A DNA stretch of 64,000 nucleotides from JAPYWM01 sp964489015 (GTDB lineage Bacteria; Bacteroidota; Bacteroidia; SpSt-205), in contig CAZAXD010000002.1 of NCBI GenBank assembly GCA_964489015.1, positions 62,001 to 126,000 of the forward strand, written 5' to 3'. Made by a program: the position numbers and the translations under genes. Shown here one piece after another: positions 17,570-26,391 of the stretch; within the stretch, counting starts at the first letter, position 1; every line of letters starts with the position of its first letter. The notes under the pieces are model-generated. The model saw only the letters and a list, made by a program, of their open reading frames with translations. It did no database searches and was not told the origin of the DNA.

Positions 17570-18486
17570 GCGGGCAGGCGAATAAAATGGCTCATCTCAA
17601 TGATAGCCTTTTTACGGACTTCGATTTGATCAGGCGTGATCTCTAATAAAGCATCGGGTCCGAAGCGCTCCACGCAAAAGCTGGCTAGTACCGTGCCGTA
17701 AATAACCCCCTCTTGCAGGGTTTGAAGGGATAATTCGCCTTGTTGGGCGATGTAGCCCATGATCCCCCCGGCGAAGGTGTCCCCCGCCCCCGTGGGATCG
17801 AAAATCTCCTCGAGCGGATAGGCAGGAAAGAAAAAGACCTCACCGTCTTTGGTAAAGAGAAGGGCCCCGTTTTCGCCTTTTTTGATTAAGAGGTATTGCG
17901 GGCCTTTCTGGAGAATATGACGGGCACAGCGCCTGAGAGAATAGTCCCCGACTAATTCGCGGGCTTCCTCGTCATTGATGGACACGATGTCTGCGATAGC
18001 CAAGACTGTCTCGAGGGCCTGGGGCTGGCTTTGGATCCAGTAATTCATGGTATCGACGAGCACCGCTCTAGGCTGCAGCTGGTTGTAGATTTGCAATTGT
18101 AGCCTGGGGTCGAGATTGCCTAGCAAAAGGAAGGGCGCTTCTCGCAGATGAGGAGGTACTTGATTGGGAAATTCTTCTAGCACGTTAAGCTGCGTTTCGA
18201 GGGTATCGCGGCTCTGCATATCGGCCCGATAGCGACCAGCCCAAAAGAAGGAAGGCCGGGATAGGTGTCGTACCACACCGCTGAGGTCTACCCCACGGGC
18301 TTCTAGCGTTTCTAGCATAGAGGCGGGGTAGTCGTACCCGATAATAGAGACGATACCGACGGGCTTTGCGAAGTGCGTGGCTGCCAAAGAAATGTACGTG
18401 GCGGCGCCTCCCACGATACGGTCGGCTCTTCCGTAGAGCGTCTCGATGGTGTCTAAAGCCATAGTCCCAGCTATGACTAGCTTCAT
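17566..18486 (-). CDS. PfkB/ribokinase-family sugar or nucleoside kinase
   Basis: A 306-residue kinase of the ribokinase fold. It starts MKLVIAGTMALDTIET and has the N-terminal GG motif IVGGAATYISLAATHF (about residues 27-42) and the C-terminal ATP/anion-hole signature DPTGAGDTFAGGIMGY (about 243-258), whose Asp in GAGD is the catalytic base. Substrate cannot be fixed; the short length and the 'GYDYP' stretch resemble the adenosine-kinase/ribokinase-like enzymes common in Bacteroidota. The ATG at 18486 is chosen over a TTG 15 nt upstream because a CATCTTTG box ends 4 nt before it. Divergent from nuoE; convergent and stop-overlapping with the repeat protein. Confidence 0.8.
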   Translation of the reverse strand: MKLVIAGTMALDTIETLYGRADRIVGGAATYISLAATHFAKPVGIVSIIGYDYPASMLETLEARGVDLSGVVRHLSRPSFFWAGRYRADMQSRDTLETQLNVLEEFPNQVPPHLREAPFLLLGNLDPRLQLQIYNQLQPRAVLVDTMNYWIQSQPQALETVLAIADIVSINDEEARELVGDYSLRRCARHILQKGPQYLLIKKGENGALLFTKDGEVFFFPAYPLEEIFDPTGAGDTFAGGIMGYIAQQGELSLQTLQEGVIYGTVLASFCVERFGPDALLEITPDQIEVRKKAIIEMSHFIRLPA

Positions 18487-18490
18487 AGCA

Positions 18491-18498
18491 CAAAGATG
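18491..18498 (-). promoter_or_regulatory. -7 promoter box (CATCTTTG, one mismatch) for the PfkB kinase
   Basis: One mismatch to TAnnTTTG, ending 4 nt before the ATG at 18486. Confidence 0.4.
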
Positions 18499-18511
18499 CA
18501 AGGAAAAGCCG

Positions 18512-18519
18512 TAGCTTTG
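18512..18519 (+). promoter_or_regulatory. -7 promoter box for nuoE-carA (TAGCTTTG)
   Basis: Exact TAnnTTTG match ending 5 nt before the nuoE ATG. It is divergent from the kinase box 13 nt away, so the two polymerase sites are nearly superimposed. Confidence 0.6.
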
Positions 18520-18524
18520 CCTAA

Positions 18525-19049
18525 ATGGACATAAGCTTTTCGTCGGAAGAGCTCGCCAAGATTGAAGCCTACTGTCGGCGATATCCTACCCGCCAGAGTG
18601 CGGTCATGCCCACGCTCTGGCTGGCACAGGAAAAGTTTGGCGCGCTAACGCCGCCCGTTATTCGCTTAGTGGCTCAGACGCTTGGGCTTCCTGAAGCGCA
18701 CGTGGAAGGGGTCGTCTCGTTTTATAGCATGTATCTCAAAGAGCGCAAGGCCCCATGGCTGTTAGAGCTATGTACTTGCTTTACCTGTGGGGAGTGTGGG
18801 GGGCGAGAAATGTGGGATTACCTGGTGCAGAAGCTAAACCTAAACGAAGAGGGCGTCAGTACTGACGGCGTTTTTTGGCTACGAGAAGCGGAGTGCTTAG
18901 GAGCCTGTGATACGCCGCCCGTGCTGCAAATCGAAGGTCGTCGCATGGTCTTTTCCCTCACACCCGAGAAGGCCGACCAGGTTCTAGCTAGCCTGCGAGC
19001 GGGCCAACTCCCCCCTTTTGAATCGGTACCACCTAAAACCATGTCATGA
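18525..19049 (+). CDS. nuoE: NADH-quinone oxidoreductase subunit E (24-kDa 2Fe-2S protein)
   Basis: A 174-residue thioredoxin-like ferredoxin, the NuoE subunit of complex I that carries a 2Fe-2S cluster next to the NADH-oxidising flavin subunit. It shows the helical N-terminus (IEAYCRRYPTRQSAVMPTLWLAQEKFG), the GVVSFYSMY motif (about residues 65-73), and the cluster ligands in CTCFTCGECGG and the downstream ECLGACDTPP. It is separated from the other nuo genes, which normally flank it, and instead overlaps carA by 4 nt (ATGA). It may serve complex I encoded elsewhere or a different NADH-dependent enzyme. Confidence 0.85.
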   Translation: MDISFSSEELAKIEAYCRRYPTRQSAVMPTLWLAQEKFGALTPPVIRLVAQTLGLPEAHVEGVVSFYSMYLKERKAPWLLELCTCFTCGECGGREMWDYLVQKLNLNEEGVSTDGVFWLREAECLGACDTPPVLQIEGRRMVFSLTPEKADQVLASLRAGQLPPFESVPPKTMS

Positions 19050-20179
19050 CACGCGACGAGAAGCCTGCCTACCTTCTGTTGGAGGATGGTTATCAAGCAG
19101 AAGGTCGTCTCCATGCCGCCGATGGCAGCTTCACAGCGGAGATCGTCTTTCACACGGCCCTGACTGGCTACCCCGAGCTTTTTACTGATCCTTCCTTTTA
19201 CGGACAGTTTTTGGTCATGACCAATGTCCACATTGGTAATTATGGCACAGCGGAATCCGAGTGGCAGTATCGGCGGCCTACGGTGAGCGGTATCGTAGTG
19301 CGGCACCTTAGTACGCTCTTTAGCCGAGCTGGTAAAGCGCTGGGCCTTTTGGAGTATTTTCGAGTGCATCAGATCCCCATCTTGGAAGGCGTCGACACGC
19401 GGGCCTTGGTACGCCACCTTCGAACGAAAGGGGCTCAAAAAGCGCTTATTACCAGCGAAGGGCTTTCCAGGCAGGAAGCAGCCAATCGTTTAGCCGCTTC
19501 CCCGGGCATGCAAGGCAGCGAGCTAGCCTCAGCCGTCACGACCCCCGAGCCTTATTTCTTGGGGCAGCCAAAACGGCCTCGCGTGGCTGTGCTCGACTAT
19601 GGTGTCAAGCAAGCTATCCTCGATCAGCTTCTAGCTAGGGGGGCTCTTGTAGGCGTTTTTCCGGCGCACAGCCGTTTTGACGCCGATTCGCCTTTACGAG
19701 CCTTTGAGCCGGATGCCTTTCTGCTTTCAAATGGGCCGGGGGATCCAGCGGCTATGCCCTATGCCATTCAGACCGCCCAGGACCTCATCCAAACAAGAAA
19801 GCCCATCCTGGGCATCTGTCTCGGCCATCAGATTCTCAGTCTAGCTCTGGGTGTACCCACCTACAAGCTTCTATACGGACATCGTGGCAGCAATCACCCC
19901 GTGAAGGACTTGCGGACGGGTCGGCTCTTCATCACGTCTCAGAATCATGGCTTTGCTATCGACAAAAGCACCCTGGATAAGCACCCCGATCTGGTGCTTA
20001 CCCATCTCAACCTCAACGATCATACCGTCGAGGGTTTTACCCATCGACACTGGCCCGTGCAAGGTGTCCAGTATCATCCAGAAGCGGCACCGGGTCCACA
20101 CGACGCCAATGTCGTCTTTGAAGAATTTTTCGACCAGATTGCGGTGACTCTTCCAGCTAAATCCACCCCTCTTACGTGA
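19046..20179 (+). CDS. carA: Carbamoyl-phosphate synthase small (glutaminase) subunit
   Basis: A 377-residue protein. The N-terminal domain starts AYLLLEDGYQAEGRLHAADG and contains the TGYPE motif (about 40-44). The C-terminal class I glutamine amidotransferase domain holds LSNGPGDP (227-234), the nucleophile motif GICLGHQ with Cys at about 258, and the His/Glu pair in QYHPEA near 343. It releases ammonia from glutamine for the CarB subunit to make carbamoyl phosphate for arginine and pyrimidine synthesis. carB is not next to it. The ATG overlaps the nuoE TGA, so translation is coupled. Confidence 0.93.
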   Translation: MTRDEKPAYLLLEDGYQAEGRLHAADGSFTAEIVFHTALTGYPELFTDPSFYGQFLVMTNVHIGNYGTAESEWQYRRPTVSGIVVRHLSTLFSRAGKALGLLEYFRVHQIPILEGVDTRALVRHLRTKGAQKALITSEGLSRQEAANRLAASPGMQGSELASAVTTPEPYFLGQPKRPRVAVLDYGVKQAILDQLLARGALVGVFPAHSRFDADSPLRAFEPDAFLLSNGPGDPAAMPYAIQTAQDLIQTRKPILGICLGHQILSLALGVPTYKLLYGHRGSNHPVKDLRTGRLFITSQNHGFAIDKSTLDKHPDLVLTHLNLNDHTVEGFTHRHWPVQGVQYHPEAAPGPHDANVVFEEFFDQIAVTLPAKSTPLT

Positions 20180-20198
20180 TTCTTTGCCGGTGAAATGC

Positions 20199-20206
20199 TA
20201 TCTTTG
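20199..20206 (+). promoter_or_regulatory. -7 promoter box for the GH18 protein (TATCTTTG)
   Basis: Exact TAnnTTTG match ending 4 nt before the ATG at 20211. It fixes the start of the gene and implies a leaderless mRNA. Confidence 0.6.
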
Positions 20207-20210
20207 CCGC

Positions 20211-23200
20211 ATGCGCTGGACGGCTTGGGGGCTTGCAGCTTGGGTGTGGGCGCAGATGCCCGGTATCCATCAGCTCGAACTAGAACATTATCGCCCGCTC
20301 AACTACCTCTCAGAGAGGCAATGGGATAGCCTCAACCACTACCGGCCCAGGCCTCAGTCGGCGGGCTTTCGAAGTACAAGCTCTTGCGCGCTCACCAAGC
20401 AAGTCATGGGCTATCACCCCTACTGGGCCGGCACAGCCTTTACGAGCTATCAGTGGGGGCTCCTGTCGACGATCGTATTTTTCTCGTACGAGGTAGACCC
20501 CGCTACAGGCAGTTACAGCAATCCGACCGTAATCAATACTTGGCGCACGACAAGCCTCGTGCCTACAGCGCAAGCCAATGGTACCGAAGTCCAGCTCTGC
20601 GCTACGCTCTTTGGCGGGACAGATCTTACCAATTTTCTCACAAACCCCACGGCTCGGCTGCGCTGCATTGACAGCCTGATAGCTCTCATCACCTTGCGCA
20701 ATGCGAATGGGATCAACATAGACTTTGAAGGGCTGCCAGGTGGGCAGCGTACAAACTTCACAAGCTTTATGCAACAGCTACGGGATACCCTGAGCCGCCG
20801 TCGCCCTGGGTCTAAGCTTAGTGTAGCCTTGCCTGCCGTCGATTGGAATAATGCTTTTGACCTTCCGGCCCTTAGTGTGATTTGCGACCAGCTCTTTATC
20901 ATGGGTTACGACTTTTACTGGAGCACGGCGCCCACGGCTGGGCCTACCGGCCTCTTATATACTGGGACGACCTGGGGTAGCCGCTGTAATAGCCGTTCCA
21001 TTATTGATTACCTAGCAAATGGCGCCGCACGCAATAAACTCATCCTAGGCGTGCCCTACTACGGTTTTCGTTATCCTACGACCTCGAATGCCATTCCCTC
21101 CTCCACGACTGGCAACGGCACCTCCCGCACCTATGCCAACGCTAAAAGTGAAGCTAATACCTACGGGTGGAACTGGGACCAGCAGTCTTTTAGCCGTTAC
21201 TTTATGTACCAGAGTGGCGGCCAGTGGTACCAAACGTGGTGGCATGATTCCTTGAGTCTAGCTTGGATCTATCGCACTGCTCTGATGCAGGGGATCGGGG
21301 GCGTAGGCATGTGGGCGCTCAGTTATGACGGGACTAATCCTGAGCTCTGGAATGCGCTCCGAGACCACTTTACAGACTGCGCTGTCGTGGCCTGCCAAGA
21401 TAGCTTTTATGACATGAACGGCCCCCAGGGCAATTATTGGAACCGCGAAAACTGGACCTGGACCTTATCGCCCAATGGTGCTGCCCAAGTCACCGTTCGA
21501 TTTACGGAATTTCGGCTCGAAAGTGGTTATGATACCCTCTGGATTTACGACGGCTCTTCTACGAGCGCACCGCTCATCGGCTATTATACGGGGATCAGTA
21601 GCCCTGGTACCATCACCTCTACCGGTCCTACCTTAACCTTTCGGTACAAGTCGGACAATGCTACGGTCGAGCGGGGCTGGCGCGCTGGCTGGAGTTGTGT
21701 GCTTGACAACACCCCGCCTACCACGAGCATTAACCCCTTGCCCAACTGGCACGCGCAAAATTTTACGGCTTCCTTCACTGACCAGGATAACCAAGCTGTT
21801 AGCGGTCAGTATGTATGCGTGGCCGATTATGATGGGAGTCGCTGGAGTGCCAATCCTGCTCGGGGCATGGCTTATGAGGATTTTCCAGGCACAAGCTTAC
21901 CGCCGGGCTGGAGCGTCGGGTCAGGTACTTGGAGCGTCTCGAGTGTAACCCTCACCCAGTCCGACGAGAGTCAAACGAATACAAACCTGCACTTCCCTTT
22001 AGTTCAGAATGCTACCACCGACTGGCTCTACCACTGGCAGATGCGCATGGGCGGCAGTGGGACCAACCGCCGCGCCGGCCTTCACATCTTCGCCAGCGAC
22101 CCTACTTTGTCCCAGCGGGGAGACTCCTATCTCTTGTGGTTTCGCCTGGACAATCAACGCATTGAGATCTATGAAATCACCGGCAATGCCCTACCCTCTC
22201 CCCAATATCAAGTCAATTACCCGTTTGCAGCTAATACGTGGTACGATATCAAGGCCCTTTATAGCCCCACTGCGGGGGTTATTCGAATCTGGATCGATAA
22301 CCAGCTCGTCGCCACCTACAACCCCAGCACGATCTTGACAAGTGGTATCGGCGTTTCCCTGCGTACAGGGAATAGCCTCACTAGCTATCAAGCGCTGCGC
22401 GTGTATCGCAGCCGCGGCGCTACTTTTCTCGTAGAGGTAGGGCCTGGTGGCCATGCGCGCTATGAAAGTGTATCAGCTGCCCAGGCAGCTGGGCGGCTGC
22501 TCTCCCTGGTGCGCGACCAAGCTAACCTATGGTCTCCTATAGCTACCCGAGATTTCAAGGTAGACTGGACACCCCCTACCACGAGCCTAAGCGTAAGTGG
22601 ATGGAAGACCGCTAACTTTTCACAAACTTTTACTGATTGGGATGCACGTAGCGGCGTGGCCTACCGCTTCTTTTTAGCGAGCTTTGACAACACGGGCTGG
22701 CAGGCTCAGGGCAGCGCTGGCCTGCTATATGATACTTTTGACGGCGTGCAGCCTGGCTGGAGCACGTATGCTGGGAGCTGGACCGTTTCTACAGGCTCCT
22801 TAAGTCAGAGTGATGCTTCCTCTACCAATACTGGCTACTATAAAGCCGTACAGCAAACAGGGCAGGCCTTCTATCGAGTTAGAGCTCGTCTCACGAATGC
22901 CGCCGGTAATCGTCGCTGGGGATTCCATATCCTTGCGGACAACCCCACCTTCGACCAGCGTGGGAACTCTTATCTAATTTGGCTTCGCTATGACAATCAG
23001 GACATTCAGTTGTACGAAACGATAGCTAATGTGCTTTACATGCGGGCTTCCACGCCTCTCGTCCTAAACTCCGATGTCGATTACCTGGTAGAGGTGCTGT
23101 ATGATCAAGGAGCTATCACCGTGTGGGTCAATGGAAATAAGGTTCTTGCTTGGACCGATGACACACCGCTCATGAGTGGATCGCATGTGAGCCTACGTAC

Positions 23201-23996
23201 TAATCAAGCGGTTGTGCAGTGGGACTTCGTCGAGGTTTGGGCTCCGCGCGGCCCTACGACTACGATCACCGTAGGTCCCACCGAAATGCTGGCGAGTCAG
23301 AATGCTAATCCCACTACCCCCGCTGGTCAGCTCCACACGCTGATCATCGACTCGGCTGGCAATTGGGCGATACCGGCTGGGGTGCTGGTTAATGTAGATT
23401 GGACCCCCCCTACAGCGCCCCCCTCTGTACGGGACGGGCTTGGTCCTGATGAGAATACGACCACTGATGGCGCCCAGCTTGCGGGGAATTGGGACCCCAG
23501 TGCGGATCCGCACTCGGGTTTAGCAGGTTATGAATACGCTATCGGAACAGCCCCAGGCCTGACGGATGTTGTAAGCTGGACTAGTGCAGGCACCGCTACT
23601 AGCGTTACTCATACTGGCCTAAGTCTGGTAGCTAATCAGATGTACTACTTCGGTGTGCGGGCCGCCAATGGCGCTGGCCTTGTCGGCCCTGAAACTTGGT
23701 CTAATGGCGTTCTTTACGACCCAATGCCCCTCACCTATCGACCGCCCTCAGCTACTGCTACCCCCACACAGGGCTTGCGCCTATACCCAAATCCTGTCCA
23801 AAACGAACTTATTATCAACATTCCAGATTCTCTCCTACCCTTGCGTTATGAACTCTACGATCACAAGGGCCGAATGCTTTTAGTGGGCCAAGCGATCCAG
23901 TCACGTGAAGTACTGGATATGACCCACCTGGCTACAGGCTGCTACTGGCTCGTCTTTCCTGACTTATCCGCTTCTCGGATCGTTCAGCGGCAATAA
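20211..23996 (+). CDS. Large secreted GH18 (chitinase/YaaH-like) protein with CUB and duplicated modules
   Basis: A 1261-residue secreted protein. Signal peptide MRWTAWGLAAWVWAQ. The GH18 domain (about residues 60-390) opens with MGYHPYWAG and carries NGINIDFEG near 172, where the D-x-E pair is the expected catalytic acid, and MGYDFYWS near 233. A CUB-like domain follows (about 395-500: QDSFYDMNGPQGNYW, ESGYDTLWIYDGSS). Then come two copies of a module of about 280 residues, each containing a TPPTTS strand, 'F.D.....GW....G.W.VS...L.QSD.S.TNT' and a concanavalin-like 'W.DNQ.IE.YE'. A fibronectin-III-like stretch and a T9SS type A sorting domain (LRLYPNPVQNELIINIP) end the protein. It probably acts on chitin or peptidoglycan-like glycans at the cell surface. 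Confidence 0.85.
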   Translation: MRWTAWGLAAWVWAQMPGIHQLELEHYRPLNYLSERQWDSLNHYRPRPQSAGFRSTSSCALTKQVMGYHPYWAGTAFTSYQWGLLSTIVFFSYEVDPATGSYSNPTVINTWRTTSLVPTAQANGTEVQLCATLFGGTDLTNFLTNPTARLRCIDSLIALITLRNANGINIDFEGLPGGQRTNFTSFMQQLRDTLSRRRPGSKLSVALPAVDWNNAFDLPALSVICDQLFIMGYDFYWSTAPTAGPTGLLYTGTTWGSRCNSRSIIDYLANGAARNKLILGVPYYGFRYPTTSNAIPSSTTGNGTSRTYANAKSEANTYGWNWDQQSFSRYFMYQSGGQWYQTWWHDSLSLAWIYRTALMQGIGGVGMWALSYDGTNPELWNALRDHFTDCAVVACQDSFYDMNGPQGNYWNRENWTWTLSPNGAAQVTVRFTEFRLESGYDTLWIYDGSSTSAPLIGYYTGISSPGTITSTGPTLTFRYKSDNATVERGWRAGWSCVLDNTPPTTSINPLPNWHAQNFTASFTDQDNQAVSGQYVCVADYDGSRWSANPARGMAYEDFPGTSLPPGWSVGSGTWSVSSVTLTQSDESQTNTNLHFPLVQNATTDWLYHWQMRMGGSGTNRRAGLHIFASDPTLSQRGDSYLLWFRLDNQRIEIYEITGNALPSPQYQVNYPFAANTWYDIKALYSPTAGVIRIWIDNQLVATYNPSTILTSGIGVSLRTGNSLTSYQALRVYRSRGATFLVEVGPGGHARYESVSAAQAAGRLLSLVRDQANLWSPIATRDFKVDWTPPTTSLSVSGWKTANFSQTFTDWDARSGVAYRFFLASFDNTGWQAQGSAGLLYDTFDGVQPGWSTYAGSWTVSTGSLSQSDASSTNTGYYKAVQQTGQAFYRVRARLTNAAGNRRWGFHILADNPTFDQRGNSYLIWLRYDNQDIQLYETIANVLYMRASTPLVLNSDVDYLVEVLYDQGAITVWVNGNKVLAWTDDTPLMSGSHVSLRTNQAVVQWDFVEVWAPRGPTTTITVGPTEMLASQNANPTTPAGQLHTLIIDSAGNWAIPAGVLVNVDWTPPTAPPSVRDGLGPDENTTTDGAQLAGNWDPSADPHSGLAGYEYAIGTAPGLTDVVSWTSAGTATSVTHTGLSLVANQMYYFGVRAANGAGLVGPETWSNGVLYDPMPLTYRPPSATATPTQGLRLYPNPVQNELIINIPDSLLPLRYELYDHKGRMLLVGQAIQSREVLDMTHLATGCYWLVFPDLSASRIVQRQ

Positions 23997-24074
23997 GCAA
24001 GGACCACGCAGAATCTTCTATTGACGACCTACCCTCCCCTGAACCTCGTGTAAATCATGGGCATGAAAAGAGAA

Positions 24075-24100
24075 GCGGGGCAAGTTTGACCTTGCCCCGC
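24075..24100. terminator. Bidirectional terminator-like hairpin between convergent genes
   Basis: A perfect 10-bp stem GCGGGGCAAG/CTTGCCCCGC with a 6-nt loop lies in the 127-nt gap between the convergent GH18 gene and the 24124 gene. No strong T-tract follows on either strand, so termination efficiency is uncertain. The rest of the gap (24001-24074) holds nothing I recognise. Confidence 0.5.
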
Positions 24101-24123
24101 TGGGAGTTGCTGTGGACTGGGAC

Positions 24124-26229
24124 TTAAGGCATGTGAGCCAGTCGCCAAGTTTTCCCCTCGACTGAAAGCACGTAGAGACCCACTTGAAGCCCTTCTCTGG
24201 GAATGGTTAGCTGACCGCTGGGGTTAACGGTGCCTTGCCAGACTAACTGACCCCGAACGTCGTACAAGACAGCTGGACAGTTGCCATTTAGTCCCTCAAC
24301 TATCCAGCGGTCTGGGTGGGTATACAGGCGAACTGGGGCGATCGTGGTGCTTGAGATACCAGTCGTCCTCGTCACGGTAAAGGTAATAGGTGTCAGTGGA
24401 ATCGGGCCCCCAGCTATATTTCGACAACCTTGTACCATGAGACGACCTGTGATTTGATAGGTCCCCAGGCTTAGAGAATATACACTGACGAGATCCTGAA
24501 ACGTCACAGATGGACTCCCTAGCGAAATGACACCACTGACAGTGCCTTGATCGAGGATGTTATTAGAGGCATCGAGCAGCTCCCATTCCAAGGTTGCCTG
24601 ATAGCCTAAAAACATAAAAGGATAGACTGGGAAAATAACTTCTTCATAAGGGAGTTCGGCACTGATGATTAATTGCGGATAGATGTTTACATCAAGGTTA
24701 CTGAGGGGGGCACCGGAGTACTCTTGAAGACCAAGGGGCGTTCCCATTTGGGATAACGGGCCAGTGGGGGTGTAATCATAGATACCAGGGCTAGAATAAG
24801 TGTAATTACGCACGAGGTGGCCCGCCTCATTGGCAAAAGCCCATACAGTCGTCACCCACAACCAGTTGGATGAAGGATCAAACACCATATCACAAGGGAC
24901 TTCGCACGGTAGGCAATTACCTGGATTAGAAGGGTCCTCACAGGCGCCCCCTATCCCAGTAACATAGCCTGGATATGGGCTCAGTAAAATGTCAGCCTCA
25001 ATCAGTAAAGAATCCGCTCCTCCCATTGGATCACCCCAACCGGGACCGCCGACCACTTGGAAATAAAGAGGAATGGCTTGGCTATCTACAGGAAACTGAG
25101 GGGGTAAGGAGTAGATGCAGGGGTTCGGCGTTGCTGATAGAGGAATTCTATCACTACTGACGTAGTAGAGGCCGTCGCAGCCGGTGCACAGCGGGTTAGT
25201 AGATAGATTACGCCAGACAAAGGCCCCATATTGGGGATTCCAGCCGTCGGGGGCTCTCACTCCGCTGGGACGAGGTTTTAAGGGGTAAGATAAACTTCCT
25301 AATAGCCCCACGGCCAGAGGACCGTTGTTGGGATTGACTGTATTGATGCCGGAAGGCCAGTTCCCATCTCGGTCGTAGATCCCGACCGTGTCAAGATAAC
25401 TGGGGGTTGGTAAGGTAGGTCCGTAAATGATGGAGCGAATGCCATTGGGCAGGTTGTTAGGAATAATCGTACCCCACCGGCCAGGAAAAGGGGCGACTTG
25501 GGTCCGATAGGTGATTAGGTAGTTGGTGGGATAACTGATCCCGGTTTGTTCTACGATAGCCCCGCTGATAGGACGCTTATAATTGGGGTTAGGCCCTAGG
25601 AGGTATTCGTCGTACAAGAATACAAAACGAGACGGTACGCGACCGGGCGTGATACTATCATACAGGAACGAGCCGCAGGTGTCTTGATTGCTGCAGCTCG
25701 AAGCAAAGGTTAGGGTGGTGATGGGGAATTTGTCGGCAATCACGACAGCACTGTCCGTGCCATTGTCTTCTAGGAGAAAGACTTTGGCATAGACCGTGTT
25801 TCCGGTGGTAAACCGGCTATTGGCGGTGGGCTCTAGGATAAAGTAAAACGCCGCCTCACCAAGGGTATTAGTTGTGAGCGTGCCGTAGCCGCCAGCTAAG
25901 GAGAGGCTCGGACTGGTCGTTCGCACGAAGGAGTTGGTCCCTGCGTCGTAATAAATGGGATTCCCTGCCCCCAGATTCACGTTTAGGTTGGTGGCCGGTG
26001 CGGTGCTGTTGTCTGCTCTCACGACGTATCGATAAGTCTTGCTGGGTTCAAGCCCCTGGAGCTTTAAATAGGCCACGTAGGGCACGCGAGCATTGGAGCC
26101 GGACACCGCGCTAATAATGTAAGTCGGTACTCGACTCGAGGCTGAGTCTACAGTGGCTCGTCCCCATGAAGGACTCTGCTGGGCTACAAGGAGCCCACTG
26201 AGTAGGATGGTCGCTCTTACTTTGGTCAT
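24124..26229 (-). CDS. Secreted T9SS-exported protein of unknown function
   Basis: A 701-residue protein with a signal peptide ending LLVAQ. Its body begins with a domain that starts ISAVSGSNARVPYVAYLKLQGL and has the strand/loop pattern YRYVVRADNS...AGNPIYYD, reminiscent of domains seen in Bacteroidota surface proteins. Four Cys-containing patches (SCSNQDTCGS, CTGCDG, CEDPSNPGNCLPCEVPCD) may form disulfides. The last 80 residues are a T9SS type A sorting domain (APVRLYTHPDRW..., ending LYVLSVEGKTWRLAHMP). No catalytic motif was recognised. The ATG follows a TATATTTG box by 15 nt. Confidence 0.7.
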   Translation of the reverse strand: MTKVRATILLSGLLVAQQSPSWGRATVDSASSRVPTYIISAVSGSNARVPYVAYLKLQGLEPSKTYRYVVRADNSTAPATNLNVNLGAGNPIYYDAGTNSFVRTTSPSLSLAGGYGTLTTNTLGEAAFYFILEPTANSRFTTGNTVYAKVFLLEDNGTDSAVVIADKFPITTLTFASSCSNQDTCGSFLYDSITPGRVPSRFVFLYDEYLLGPNPNYKRPISGAIVEQTGISYPTNYLITYRTQVAPFPGRWGTIIPNNLPNGIRSIIYGPTLPTPSYLDTVGIYDRDGNWPSGINTVNPNNGPLAVGLLGSLSYPLKPRPSGVRAPDGWNPQYGAFVWRNLSTNPLCTGCDGLYYVSSDRIPLSATPNPCIYSLPPQFPVDSQAIPLYFQVVGGPGWGDPMGGADSLLIEADILLSPYPGYVTGIGGACEDPSNPGNCLPCEVPCDMVFDPSSNWLWVTTVWAFANEAGHLVRNYTYSSPGIYDYTPTGPLSQMGTPLGLQEYSGAPLSNLDVNIYPQLIISAELPYEEVIFPVYPFMFLGYQATLEWELLDASNNILDQGTVSGVISLGSPSVTFQDLVSVYSLSLGTYQITGRLMVQGCRNIAGGPIPLTPITFTVTRTTGISSTTIAPVRLYTHPDRWIVEGLNGNCPAVLYDVRGQLVWQGTVNPSGQLTIPREGLQVGLYVLSVEGKTWRLAHMP

Positions 26230-26244
26230 AACTATCTTTTAAGG

Positions 26245-26252
26245 CAAATATA
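26245..26252 (-). promoter_or_regulatory. -7 promoter box (TATATTTG) for the 24124-26229 gene
   Basis: Exact TAnnTTTG match, 15 nt upstream of the ATG. Confidence 0.5.
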
Positions 26253-26360
26253 CGAGTAAATAGATAAACTGGTTACAAAGCCTTGATGAGTAACCTATCG
26301 AAGCCCAAACGGGTAATAGGTCGGTAAGGGTTTCGCGTCCTGCTAAGTAAGCAATACCCT

Positions 26361-26376
26361 TAGGAAAATTTTCCTA
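26361..26376. promoter_or_regulatory. 16-bp perfect palindrome overlapping a promoter (possible operator)
   Basis: TAGGAAAATTTTCCTA is a perfect palindrome. Its last two bases are the first two bases of the TATTTTTG box of the rhomboid gene, the position expected of a repressor operator. No regulator can be assigned. The surrounding gap (26253-26391) also contains the inverted hexamers GGTTAC (26271-26276) and GTAACC (26290-26295). Confidence 0.4.
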
Positions 26377-26382
26377 TTTTTG
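26375..26382 (+). promoter_or_regulatory. -7 promoter box for the rhomboid/EEP pair (TATTTTTG)
   Basis: Exact TAnnTTTG match ending 9 nt before the ATG at 26392. Confidence 0.5.
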
Positions 26383-26391
26383 CCTAGGGGT

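Noticed and set aside
21700..23300. Possible DNA repeat within the GH18 gene
   Set aside because: The similarity is at protein level only (duplicated module); the DNA copies have diverged and look like ordinary domain duplication.
24001..24123. Small RNA or riboswitch in the gap after the GH18 gene
   Set aside because: Only the GC-rich hairpin at 24075-24100 is structured; it sits between convergent genes, so a terminator explains it better.
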